A stretch of DNA of 64,000 bases from Caulobacter sp. BP25 (GTDB lineage: Bacteria > Pseudomonadota > Alphaproteobacteria > Caulobacterales > Caulobacteraceae). The position numbers and the translations under genes were made by a program. Under the pieces are notes generated by a model. That model saw nothing but the letters and a program-made list of their open reading frames with translations, did not search any database and had not been told where the DNA came from. The stretch covers positions 1 through 64,000 of the forward strand of contig NZ_PEGH01000017.1 in the NCBI RefSeq assembly GCF_002737755.1, read 5' to 3'. Below, in pieces: positions 8,713 through 17,294 of this stretch (positions are counted from its first letter, which is position 1; each line of letters starts with the position of its first letter).

Positions 8713-10763
8713 GCAGCCATCCTTCGCGCGCCGCCGACCCTCTCGCCGAGAGCGCGCCGGCCAAGCTCGCTCGGACAGTCGCCCGCATCCATATCGTCGG
8801 GACGATGCGGGCGATGACCTATGACGGCACTTCTCTGCTGCCGCGTGGGCGCAAGGCGCGGGCGATTCTGGCGCTGCTGTGCATGTCGCGAGGCGCTTCG
8901 GTGCCGCGCTCGCGCTTGGCGGCGCTGCTCTGGGATCGCTCCCCCGAAGCCCAGGCTCGGACCAGTCTCCGCCAGGCCCTGTCGGAACTGGCGACGAGTT
9001 GGAGCTGCGTGCCAAATCTCCTGCAGATCGGGCGCGACCAGGTCCGGCTGTGCGACGAGAACTGCTGGATCGATGCGGTGCATCTGCCATCGGTCGGCGC
9101 GAACATCGGAGGGGAGGCGGGGGACGAAGCCGAAGACGATTACCTGAACGCGATGTCCGGCACGCTGCTGGAGGACCTCGACGGCGTTAGTCCGACCTTC
9201 GACCAGTGGCTGCGGGAAGAGCGGGCGCGTTTCGAAAACAGGCTTCGGAAGGTTTGCGAAGCGCGACTGCTTGAAGCTTCCTCGCAAGACGCCTCTCCAC
9301 AGCGGCGAGCCCGTATCGCCCGCACGCTGATCGAGCACGACCCGACACATGAAGGCGCATGGCAAGCTCTGCTCTCAGCGCTCCTGAACCTAGGAGATCG
9401 CGCTCAGGTCATCCGCGAGTATCAACGATGCCGTCGCGCGTTGAAGGACGGCCTCGACGTGCAGCCTTCCGAGGCCACGGATCGACTGTATCGAGCCGCC
9501 CGCGCCCAGCAGGAGCAGAATGTCTCGCCAGCTATCGCCGAAGCGCCCACAGCGCCCGCCGCGCTCCCCGGCGGAAGGCTCAGGGTGGGCATACTCCCCT
9601 TTGTCGCGACGGCTCCGTTATTGGATTCTACGCTGTGTTGGTCGCTGAGCCTGGACATGGCCGCAGCGCTTGCGCGGTTCCGATGGTTCGACGTGATCAC
9701 ACCCATGGGGATCGCGACCTTGGGCGTCGATCAGACTGGGCAGGCCCGCGCTCTCGACACCCTCGCGGTCGACTACGCGATCCAGGGGACATTGACGCCC
9801 ATCGGCGACGGCATCCGCGTACGGGTCGTGCTCCTCAGGCTCCATGGACCGCCGCAGACCGTCTGGAGCGATAATTACGACTTGCCCATAGACGCGCTGG
9901 CGGAAGCGGACGAACGCGTCACCACCAAGCTGGTGGCGCGGATCGACCCCGTCATCCTGCAGATCGAAGGCGCGCGCCCCAGTCAACGCGACGTCTCAAG
10001 CGCGACGAGGCTGGTGCTGAAGGCCATTCCGCTGCTCTACAGCATGGAGCGGCAGCGTTATGACGAGGCTGGCGCCATGCTCCGCCAGGCCGCCGCGGCG
10101 GCACCCGATGACAGCATGGTCGCGGCCTGGTCAGCGTTCTGGTACCTTTTTCACGTCGGTCAAGGATGGTCGATCTGTCCAAATCAAGAATATATCGAGG
10201 CTGAACGGCTATCTCGGCATGCGATTGATCTGGATCCTGAAAATGCGGAGGCTCTTGGCATATATGCTCACCTCTGTTCGTTTGTTCATCATGATTTCAA
10301 GTCGGCGTCGCATTACTTTAATCAATCGCTTATTCTAAATCCAAGCCTTGCCTTCATTTGGGCGCTGAGCGCGCCGACCAGTTGCTATATGGGACACCCC
10401 GACGACGCGCTGCGCCGCCTTCGGCGCTACCGCGAACTGGCGCCTTTCGATCCCTATCATCGGCTGTTCGAGTCGATTGAAACCATGGCCCACCTGTTCG
10501 CGCGCGACTATGCGAGCGCTGTGGCCATCGGCCGTCGCTCGGTCCGCGCGAACCCGACCTTCACCAACGGCTACAAGCCCTTGATCTCGGCCTTGGGCCA
10601 CCTGGGGCTTCGCGATGAGGCGTCAGGGTTCATCGCCACGCTCATGCAGCTGGAGCCTGACTTCTCCATCGCCACGTTCGCGCGTCGCTATCCATTCCAG
10701 GCGCCGGAAGACCGTGACCACTACATCGCCGGCCTGCGCGAGGCCGGTGTTTGCGAATTCTAG
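8709..10763 (+). CDS. SARP/BTAD-type transcriptional regulator with TPR tail
   Basis: This is a 684-residue regulator. Residues about 20-110 form a winged-helix DNA-binding domain (LPRGRKARAILALLCMSRG, followed by SRLAALLWDRSPEAQARTSL). Residues 115-260 form a bacterial transcriptional activator (BTAD) helical domain with GAWQALLSALLNLGDRAQV. After a Pro/Ala linker, residues about 285-410 resemble the TolB-like/adenylate-cyclase-associated module (VDYAIQGTLTPIGDGIRVRV). The C-terminal half is TPR-like helices (ALGIYAHLCSF, NPSLAFIWALSAP). The ATG at 8709 overlaps the MFS stop. A PAP2-like gene follows 16 bases later. DNA at about 10180-10345 is clearly more AT-rich than the rest of the gene. 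The domain arrangement is confident; target genes are inferred to be the neighbours. Confidence 0.75.
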   Translation: MSSHPSRAADPLAESAPAKLARTVARIHIVGTMRAMTYDGTSLLPRGRKARAILALLCMSRGASVPRSRLAALLWDRSPEAQARTSLRQALSELATSWSCVPNLLQIGRDQVRLCDENCWIDAVHLPSVGANIGGEAGDEAEDDYLNAMSGTLLEDLDGVSPTFDQWLREERARFENRLRKVCEARLLEASSQDASPQRRARIARTLIEHDPTHEGAWQALLSALLNLGDRAQVIREYQRCRRALKDGLDVQPSEATDRLYRAARAQQEQNVSPAIAEAPTAPAALPGGRLRVGILPFVATAPLLDSTLCWSLSLDMAAALARFRWFDVITPMGIATLGVDQTGQARALDTLAVDYAIQGTLTPIGDGIRVRVVLLRLHGPPQTVWSDNYDLPIDALAEADERVTTKLVARIDPVILQIEGARPSQRDVSSATRLVLKAIPLLYSMERQRYDEAGAMLRQAAAAAPDDSMVAAWSAFWYLFHVGQGWSICPNQEYIEAERLSRHAIDLDPENAEALGIYAHLCSFVHHDFKSASHYFNQSLILNPSLAFIWALSAPTSCYMGHPDDALRRLRRYRELAPFDPYHRLFESIETMAHLFARDYASAVAIGRRSVRANPTFTNGYKPLISALGHLGLRDEASGFIATLMQLEPDFSIATFARRYPFQAPEDRDHYIAGLREAGVCEF

Positions 10764-10779
10764 AAAAGGAGACGACCCC

Positions 10780-11466
10780 ATGCGCTGGCCCGACGATTAT
10801 ACAGACCCCGCGTCGATCCGCTTCCCGGAAGACCGCTGGGATCCCACATTCAAAGCGTATATCGAGGAGGCTCGGAAACATCCCGATCGGCTTGCGGCGA
10901 TCACCCTGATCGACCCGCCCGACGTCGCGACGAGCCGTGGCGAGCTCGACACCCTGCTGAACTATCCGCACGCTAGCGACTTCAATGCGCGCCGCCCGGA
11001 AATCATCAATGAGAATAGCAAGCCGCCTGAAAGCCTGTTTGCCCCACTCCAGGCACAAGCAGGCGGCCCCAAGGTGAAAACCCGGAAAATGCTCATTGAG
11101 ATCAAAGACTGGTCTCTGCCTTACATCATGTATTTCAAATCAGTCTGGATGCGGCCTCGACCCGATCATCTGGATTCGAGCATTAGCACCGTCATCCCTG
11201 CACCTGGACACCCCGCCTATCCAAGCGGACATTCAACGCAGGCCCATCTGATGGCGCTCGTCGGTTATGAGATTTGCCAGGACACGACTATCCGCAAAGC
11301 GCTCTGGGCGGCCGCCGACAGGATCGCCCAAAACCGTGAATACGCGGGGGTGCACTATAGAAGCGACAGCCTGTGCGGCGCCGAACTCGCTAAGCAACTC
11401 TTGGCGTTCTTCATCGCCGAGCGTAGCGCCGATATAGAAGCGATTAAGGGCGAAGAGTGGCCTTAG
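10780..11466 (+). CDS. PAP2 / vanadium haloperoxidase-like acid phosphatase
   Basis: This 228-residue protein carries the three-part PAP2 active site: a KX6RP element (Lys120 to Arg127-Pro128 in FKSVWMRPRP), PSGH with His151 in AYPSGHSTQAH, and RX5HX3D in NREYAGVHYRSD (Arg186, His192, Asp196). The first element of the last motif is Asn-Arg instead of the more usual Ser-Arg. This site binds phosphate or vanadate, so the enzyme is a class A-like acid phosphatase or a haloperoxidase relative. There is no signal peptide or membrane segment, unlike most periplasmic acid phosphatases, so it is probably cytoplasmic or exported by another route. The start follows AAAAGGAG. It lies just after the SARP-like regulator. 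Confidence 0.75.
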   Translation: MRWPDDYTDPASIRFPEDRWDPTFKAYIEEARKHPDRLAAITLIDPPDVATSRGELDTLLNYPHASDFNARRPEIINENSKPPESLFAPLQAQAGGPKVKTRKMLIEIKDWSLPYIMYFKSVWMRPRPDHLDSSISTVIPAPGHPAYPSGHSTQAHLMALVGYEICQDTTIRKALWAAADRIAQNREYAGVHYRSDSLCGAELAKQLLAFFIAERSADIEAIKGEEWP

Positions 11467-11655
11467 GGCCCGAAACAGGCTGATGAAGCGGCTCGGGTTG
11501 CCCGCTACAGCACCCAGAGCACCCGAGCCGCTTAGATCGACCGTCGCCACTGCCTCGCCGGTTCCAGGCCGACCAGTCACGCAAGGTGCGCGGCCTTGAT
11601 GGCCAAGACGCGCATAGTCGCGCAGGAGGCGCCGCTGGAGCAATTGGTCCGCAGG

Positions 11656-12432
11656 CTACGCGTGAACCCCTCCATCAATGCGCACGATCTCCCCGTTCAT
11701 GAAGTATCCGTCTTCCGAGGCGAGCATGGCTACGACGCTGGCGACGTGTTCGGGCGAGCCCAGTTTGCGGTCACCGCGCGCCAAATGCGCGAAGAGGCTC
11801 AGGTCCGCATCCGAGGGCAACCCGGCGAAGGTTTGGGCGGTCATCGCGGTCCCGATGCCACCTGGCGCGACGCCATTCACTCGCACGCCCCGTTTTGCGT
11901 ATTCCCTGGCGAGAGATTGGGTCAGAGCGGCTACGCCCCCCTTACTGGCGGCGTAGGCGGCCATATAGGGGTGACCGAAGAAGGCTGAGGTGGACGCCGC
12001 GTTCACAATGGCTCCCCCGCTTCGCTCAAGGTGTGGGAGCGCTTCGCGGCAGCAGAGGAACACACTCGCCAGATTGGTGGTGATCACCTGATTGAAGGCG
12101 TCGAGCGACATTTCGCTGATATGGCCCGTGCGTAGCACGCCGGCCATGTTGACCAGCACATCCAGACCGCCCTCGTCCCTGACGAAGTCCGCGACCATGG
12201 CCTTGACGGCGATTTCATCGGAGACCGACGCCCTTAGGGCGCGAACCGCGCCCCCTCCGGAAGAAAACTCCGCAGACTGACGAAGTGTCACCTCCAGTCC
12301 TCCTGGATCCCGGTCGACAGCCAGGACCGTGGCGCCTTCGGCCGCCAGTCTCAGCACGACCGCTTGCCCGATCCCAGAACCTCCGCCGGTGACGATCACT
12401 CGCTTGTCCGAGAAGCGAAACCCACTGCCCAT
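11656..12432 (-). CDS. short-chain dehydrogenase/reductase (SDR)
   Basis: This 258-residue classical SDR has TGGGSGIG (residues 15-22) for NAD(P) binding, NMAG in place of NNAG at 95-98, and the catalytic Ser147, Tyr160 and Lys164 (YAASK). Asp40 after the second strand favours NAD over NADP. The ending MNGEIVRIDGG is typical of the 3-oxoacyl-ACP-reductase-like branch. The reaction is oxidation or reduction of an unknown alcohol/ketone. It converges with the PAP2-like gene. About 190 bases between them show no gene. Confidence 0.85.
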   Translation of the reverse strand: MGSGFRFSDKRVIVTGGGSGIGQAVVLRLAAEGATVLAVDRDPGGLEVTLRQSAEFSSGGGAVRALRASVSDEIAVKAMVADFVRDEGGLDVLVNMAGVLRTGHISEMSLDAFNQVITTNLASVFLCCREALPHLERSGGAIVNAASTSAFFGHPYMAAYAASKGGVAALTQSLAREYAKRGVRVNGVAPGGIGTAMTAQTFAGLPSDADLSLFAHLARGDRKLGSPEHVASVVAMLASEDGYFMNGEIVRIDGGVHA

Positions 12433-12601
12433 GCCGACACCTCAGAATGCTGAATCACTTTAGAGTAGAGCGCATGAGGAAGATGGGTCGGCAACGACTG
12501 GAAGGTTCAGACCGGAGATATTCTCCGCCCCTCCCTCCGCCAAACGCCCGAGAGTCCCTGGCCGCCGCGGCGGGCGCGGAATAGCGATTAGGCTCCTGGA
12601 G

Positions 12602-13159
12602 ATGAAATCAAATGCAGAGAATAATCACAGGCATCGTCAATCGTCACAAACACCCCGCGTTATCGGAAGCGACGGCCTCGCTGGAGATCTACCCAATGCA
12701 TTGCGATCAACCCTATTTAGTTGTGCAAAATTCACAACAGATATTCTAAATATCTATAGATCTGCGTTGATGGTGGACATAGAATGCATCTGCATTCTAC
12801 TTCATGTAACGGAACGCGCCCGCGAAACCTATCTCTACGACCAGGAAGAGGTGTCGACTTGGAGCCGATCTCGCCTAGCCTCAAAGACTCTGCGCACCGG
12901 GCTTAGCCGCCGCAGCATCGCCCTCGCCACGGGCCTGTCACGAGAAACCACGCGGCGAAAAGTGACGATTCTGCTGGAACGCGGCTTTCTCGTGGAGGAC
13001 GCCTTCGGACGCGTACGTGTGCGAGACGAAGGGTGGGCCGCCGATGCTGTGGTGGAGCTCGCGACGCAGTTGGAAGATGTGGTGAGCGACTTCCTGAAAC
13101 TCCGCTCTGCTATGCATTCGCGCCCGGAGGAAGTGTCCGCTGCACGCCAAGAGGCGTAA
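12602..13159 (+). CDS. HTH transcriptional regulator, family uncertain
   Basis: This is a 185-residue reading frame. Residues about 98-140 contain GLSRRSIALATGLSRETTRR followed by KVTILLERGFLVEDAFGRVRV, a helix-turn-helix plus wing of winged-helix type. The region before it could be a regulatory domain. The N-terminus is uncertain: the ATG at 12602 has GGAG directly against it, and another ATG at 12770 would drop 56 residues rich in Asn/His/Gln. DNA from about 12600 to 12830 is AT-rich compared with its surroundings, consistent with acquisition. It points toward the TonB receptor gene and may control it (inference). Confidence 0.5.
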   Translation: MKSNAENNHRHRQSSQTPRVIGSDGLAGDLPNALRSTLFSCAKFTTDILNIYRSALMVDIECICILLHVTERARETYLYDQEEVSTWSRSRLASKTLRTGLSRRSIALATGLSRETTRRKVTILLERGFLVEDAFGRVRVRDEGWAADAVVELATQLEDVVSDFLKLRSAMHSRPEEVSAARQEA

Positions 13160-13255
13160 CGCGCGCCAACCATACGCTCAAGCCCAGACCAATAAAGCTA
13201 TTCTGATGTTTTCCATATATTTTATCGCCTTCATCACCATGAACTCACCAGAAAT

Positions 13256-13276
13256 GACCCGCTATGGGTCGATTTT
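13256..13276 (+). terminator. weak hairpin after the HTH gene
   Basis: GACCC (13256-13260) and GGGTC (13266-13270) pair around a five-base loop and are followed by GATTTT. The stem is short. It could be a weak terminator for the HTH gene or part of the next promoter region. Confidence 0.25.
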
Positions 13277-13352
13277 AGAAATAAACTGAGGACGACAAAT
13301 ACATTACCCGTCACCCCCGCTTCGCTTTCGGCGATAGTGATCATCGTTCGCG

Positions 13353-13377
13353 CATCAGGCTCAATCTGATCCTGATG
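13353..13377. promoter_or_regulatory. inverted repeat upstream of the second TonB receptor
   Basis: CATCAGG (13353-13359) and CCTGATG (13371-13377) are perfect inverted copies 11 bases apart, ending 34 bases before the receptor ATG. The position fits an operator or a leader hairpin controlling receptor expression. No regulator can be assigned from the sequence. Confidence 0.35.
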
Positions 13378-13411
13378 TCATGCGTGAAGGTCTTGAGGGG
13401 ACTTAAATCCG

Positions 13412-15745
13412 ATGAATTTCAGGATTTCCTATGCCCGTGAAATATTCGGCATCAGCCTTGCGACTGTGATGCTCATGGCTGGCGAAGCCGCCGCGGCTGA
13501 TCCGTCCACGACGTCCGCCAACGCCGCTCCTGACATTTCGGTCGAAGAACTGATGATCACCGCGCGACGCCGCGAGGAGAAGCTGCAGGACGCCCCGATC
13601 ACGATTTCGGCGGTCTCGGGAAGGGTGTTGCAGGCCGAGCGCTTGGACCGCGTCGCCGACTATGCCGCCAAGATTGCCAACTTCTCCGCCGTCCAGCAGA
13701 ACACCCGCGTTTCGGCCTTGCGCATCCGGGGACTCGGCGACAACGCCAACAGCGACGGTTCGGAGGCCGGGGTCGGCCTGATCGTGGACAACGTGTTCTT
13801 TACGCACCCAGGGTTCTCCTGGCTGGACTTCGTCGACCTTGACCACATCGAGCTCGCGCGGGGGCCTCAAGGCACCTTGCTCGGTAAGAACACGACCCTG
13901 GGCGCCTTGATCGTCACGACCAAGCCGCCGTCATTCGAGCCCGAGGCTACGGTCAGCACGACCGTGTCGAGCCGCGATCGGCGCCAGTTGCGCGCCAACA
14001 TCTCGGGCCCGCTGGTGGGCGACACGCTTGCGGCACGCCTTACTGTTTATGGCGACATGGGCGGCGGCTGGATCAGAAACAAGTATGACGGCGAGCGCTA
14101 CCTGGACAATCACCGGTGGGCCGCACGCGGTCAGCTGCTGTTCCAGCCCAACGCTGTTTTCACCGATCGCCTGATCGCCGAGCACTACGACACCCGGGAA
14201 TACAACGCGTTCACGCCCCCGATCGGTGATCCCCTGACCTACGCCAACGGCGCCGTGCGAAATGGCTGGGGCACGAAGGTCCAGGCGGCCTTCGGCTACA
14301 CGCCTTCTTACGACATCAAGGACGCCAACCTGGACACACAGAGCCGCCTGATCTCAAGGACGGACGGTCTATCCAACCAGGCTGATTTCGCGTTGGGCGG
14401 CTACACCCTAACCTCGGTCAGCGCTTGGCGACGCCTCTATTTTCGCCCCAACAACGACAACGACTACACGCCCTACCCCGTCTTTGGAATCGGCTATGAT
14501 GTTGATGTTGATCAATTTTCTCAGGAACTTCGCCTAGCTTCGCCGACGGGCGGCTCCGTTGACTGGCAGACGGGGATCTATTTGCTCAATCAACAGGTCA
14601 CGAGCAACAATCGGACGCGGATGTTCGCTCGCGCCACGGATTTCTTTCTGTCACCCCAGCTGCCATCGGCGATCCTAAATGGCGTCGAACTGGATCAGCT
14701 GGGTAAGGCGGAGACCAATAGCGCTGCGATATTTGGACAAGGAACCTGGCGCATCGATGACCGCGCCGCCCTGACTCTGGGCGCGCGATACACGCACGAA
14801 AAGCGTGAAGCGTCGGTCTCGTCATTCTCGCTCGGCGGCGCCCCCCTCACGGGGGCTCTTGCCCCGTTCGCGGTCTATCGCGCCGCCGTCACGGGTGCGC
14901 CCTATCAGGTCGCGGGCGAGAAGAGCGACGGCTCGTTCTCGTGGTTGATCAACCCATCCTACAAGCTCGCGGACGGCGTTCTGGCCTATCTCAGCCTTGG
15001 ATACGGTGAAAAATCAGGAGCAGCGAACCTGGGAGCGCGAGTCGGGGATCGCGTCATCATCGATCCAGAGAAGTCGACCGACTTTGAAGTTGGGGTGAAG
15101 ACCAAGCTGGCCCAGGGGCGCGTGATCCTTAACGCCAATCTCTACCGCGACGACATCACCGGCTATCAGGCGACGCTCAGCGCCCAAAGCGGAACGACGA
15201 CGCGCAGCTATCTGTCCAATGTCGGCAAGATCCGGCTGCAAGGCATCGAGTTGGAAGGGGCCGCCCAGCTCACCAAGAACCTGAACCTGTCGTTCAGCAC
15301 GGCCTGGGGCGAGGCGGTCTACGTGTCCTACGTCTCAGCGCCGCCGCCGGCGGAGCTGACCTATGTCGGCGGACCAACGTCCGTGGATTTGTCAGGCAAG
15401 CAGCTCCCCACGGCGCCGAACTGGACGGGCCAGGTCAGCGCGCGCTGGGAGCGTCCGGTCGCCTCCGGCGCGGCGATCTTCGCCTATGCCAATCAATCCT
15501 GGAAAAGCCGCACGTCCTTGAGTCCGCTGTCACCGTACGGCCGGCAAAATGGATATTTCGTGGTCAATGCCGGATTGGGCGTGCGAACCCTCGATGATCG
15601 CTGGTCGCTGTCCCTGTGGTCCAAGAATCTGTTCGACAAACGCTATGTCGCGGCCTTCGGCACCGCCAGCGGCGTCACGCCCTATGTCGCGATTATGGCT
15701 GATCCGCGAACCGTCGGCCTCACCCTGACAGCCAAGCCCTTCTAG
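13412..15745 (+). CDS. TonB-dependent receptor
   Basis: This is a 777-residue outer-membrane receptor for energised import. The start follows GAGGGGAC. The signal peptide ends at AGEAAAA (about residue 29). A TonB-box-like stretch VEELMITARRREEKLQDAP leads into a plug domain with SALRIRGLGDNANSDGSEAG and the ARGPQGTLLGKNTTLGAL element typical of siderophore-type and sphingomonad/caulobacter receptors. The barrel ends in PRTVGLTLTAKPF, with the terminal Phe needed for barrel assembly. A GPH-type symporter follows about 70 bases later on the same strand, suggesting a nutrient-uptake operon in which the receptor crosses the outer membrane and the symporter the inner one. The substrate is not visible from sequence. 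Confidence 0.85.
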   Translation: MNFRISYAREIFGISLATVMLMAGEAAAADPSTTSANAAPDISVEELMITARRREEKLQDAPITISAVSGRVLQAERLDRVADYAAKIANFSAVQQNTRVSALRIRGLGDNANSDGSEAGVGLIVDNVFFTHPGFSWLDFVDLDHIELARGPQGTLLGKNTTLGALIVTTKPPSFEPEATVSTTVSSRDRRQLRANISGPLVGDTLAARLTVYGDMGGGWIRNKYDGERYLDNHRWAARGQLLFQPNAVFTDRLIAEHYDTREYNAFTPPIGDPLTYANGAVRNGWGTKVQAAFGYTPSYDIKDANLDTQSRLISRTDGLSNQADFALGGYTLTSVSAWRRLYFRPNNDNDYTPYPVFGIGYDVDVDQFSQELRLASPTGGSVDWQTGIYLLNQQVTSNNRTRMFARATDFFLSPQLPSAILNGVELDQLGKAETNSAAIFGQGTWRIDDRAALTLGARYTHEKREASVSSFSLGGAPLTGALAPFAVYRAAVTGAPYQVAGEKSDGSFSWLINPSYKLADGVLAYLSLGYGEKSGAANLGARVGDRVIIDPEKSTDFEVGVKTKLAQGRVILNANLYRDDITGYQATLSAQSGTTTRSYLSNVGKIRLQGIELEGAAQLTKNLNLSFSTAWGEAVYVSYVSAPPPAELTYVGGPTSVDLSGKQLPTAPNWTGQVSARWERPVASGAAIFAYANQSWKSRTSLSPLSPYGRQNGYFVVNAGLGVRTLDDRWSLSLWSKNLFDKRYVAAFGTASGVTPYVAIMADPRTVGLTLTAKPF

Positions 15746-15754
15746 CCACACCCG

Positions 15755-15771
15755 CGTCTGCTCGCCAGACG
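15755..15771 (+). terminator. small hairpin between receptor and symporter genes
   Basis: CGTCTG and CAGACG pair around a five-base loop ten bases after the receptor stop. There is no T-run, so it may only attenuate readthrough or stabilise the receptor mRNA. Confidence 0.3.
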
Positions 15772-15815
15772 TCGCTTGGGCCCCACAGCCCCAACCCCAC
15801 GCTAAGAGCATCCTC

Positions 15816-17189
15816 ATGCCGAAGGCCCCGCCTGCCTTGAGCTTCCCTCGACTAGCGGTGTTCGCCACCCTCGCCTTCCCGCTGGCGGGCGCGGGCCTTC
15901 CACTGGCCGTTTACCTGCCACCCTACTACGCCCAGGACATGGGATTGGGCCTGACCATGGTGGGCGCCATCTTCATGCTGACCCAGGCCTGGGGCGCCCT
16001 GACCGATCCACTCGTCGGCGCGTTTTCGGATAGGACGCGAACGCGCTTCGGTCGTCGCAAGCCATGGATCCTGGGCGGCGCGCCGCTCTTCCTGCTGTCG
16101 ACCGTGGCTATCTTCACGCCTCAAGTCCTGGGCGTCGAACGGCCGGGCGCGATCTGGCTGGCGAGCTGGCTGACCGCCTTCTACTTGTCCTGGAGCGCCA
16201 TCATGATCCCGGTCACGGCCTGGGCCGGCGAGATCACGGGCCGGTATCATGGACGCAGCAAGGTCCAGACCTTCTTTCAGGTCGCGGCTTCGCTGGGCCT
16301 CTTGATGGTGATGATCCTGCCCGCGGCGGCCGACCAAGTCGCCGCCCACCAAGGCCAGACCGCTGACAATCGCGGGAAATTGGCCGCGATGGCCGTCTTC
16401 ATCATCGTGACCTTCGTCCTGAGCACGGCAAGCTCTTTGATCTTGGTGGCCGAGCCAGCCCTGCCGCCCCGACCGGAAAAGAGCACGTCTCGCGGCCCTG
16501 CCCCTTGGCTTCACATCTTCGGCGATCGGCTGGTGCTGAAAATCCTGGCTGCGGATTTCGCCGTCACCTTGGGTCAGCTGATCCGAAGCTCACTCTTCGT
16601 GTTCTTCGTGTCCGCCTACGTCGGTCGCCCGGATTTGGCCGCAGGCCTGTTCCTGCTGCAATTCATCTTCGGAATCTTCGCCGCGCCGATCTGGCTGGCG
16701 GTTGGGTATCGCCTCGGCAAGCACCGAGCGGCTATCCTGGGCGAGCTGATACAGATGGCCATCAATCTTGGTCTGCTGCTGGTGACGCCGGGCGGCTTTC
16801 CGCTCCTGATCGCCCTCACCATCGCGCAGGGGCTGACCGCGAACTCAGGGAATCTGATGCTTCGCGCCATGGTCTCGGACGTCGCCGACAAGCAGCGATT
16901 GGAAACGGGTGGAGACCGCACGGGGCTGCTGTTTTCGAGTTTCAGTCTGACAAGCAAGGCGGCGACCGCCGTGGCGGTAGGCGTGGCCTTGCCCTTAGCA
17001 GGGGCCTTGGGCTTCCAGCCTGGCGCGCAAAACACGCCCGAGGCGCTTTTGGCCCTCAAGCTGATCTTCGCCCTGGGGCCGGCGATCGCACACGCGCTTT
17101 CGGCCATCCTTCTCGTCGGCTTCGACCTCGATGAAGTCAGCCACCGCCGGATCCGCATTGCCCTCGAGGCGGACGAAATGAGCGTCTAG
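15816..17189 (+). CDS. GPH-type cation:sugar symporter (MFS superfamily)
   Basis: This is a 457-residue inner-membrane protein with about twelve hydrophobic segments. Between helices 2 and 3 it has DPLVGAFSDRTRTRFGRRKP followed by WILGGAP, the signature of the glycoside-pentoside-hexuronide:cation symporter family (MelB/XylP-like). These import mono- or oligosaccharides with H+ or Na+. It follows the TonB receptor gene and is probably co-transcribed with it. A 14-codon gene remnant with its own ribosome site follows 26 bases later, suggesting the operon once continued. Confidence 0.8.
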   Translation: MPKAPPALSFPRLAVFATLAFPLAGAGLPLAVYLPPYYAQDMGLGLTMVGAIFMLTQAWGALTDPLVGAFSDRTRTRFGRRKPWILGGAPLFLLSTVAIFTPQVLGVERPGAIWLASWLTAFYLSWSAIMIPVTAWAGEITGRYHGRSKVQTFFQVAASLGLLMVMILPAAADQVAAHQGQTADNRGKLAAMAVFIIVTFVLSTASSLILVAEPALPPRPEKSTSRGPAPWLHIFGDRLVLKILAADFAVTLGQLIRSSLFVFFVSAYVGRPDLAAGLFLLQFIFGIFAAPIWLAVGYRLGKHRAAILGELIQMAINLGLLLVTPGGFPLLIALTIAQGLTANSGNLMLRAMVSDVADKQRLETGGDRTGLLFSSFSLTSKAATAVAVGVALPLAGALGFQPGAQNTPEALLALKLIFALGPAIAHALSAILLVGFDLDEVSHRRIRIALEADEMSV

Positions 17190-17215
17190 CCATAGGCTAC
17201 GCGAGGAGAACCATC

Positions 17216-17260
17216 ATGCTCAAGCCAAGCCTTCTCCACGCAGGCATTTCGATGAAATAG
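17216..17260 (+). pseudogene. 14-codon remnant of a downstream operon gene
   Basis: GAGGAGAACCATC followed by ATG gives a strong ribosome site, then MLKPSLLHAGISMK and a TAG. The site is far better than expected by chance, and it lies in operon spacing after the symporter. It may be the beginning of a lost gene, cut off where the sulfide module begins, or a real tiny peptide. Confidence 0.3.
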
Positions 17261-17294
17261 TTGGACAATCATGTGAGACGGAAGATCGTCATCG

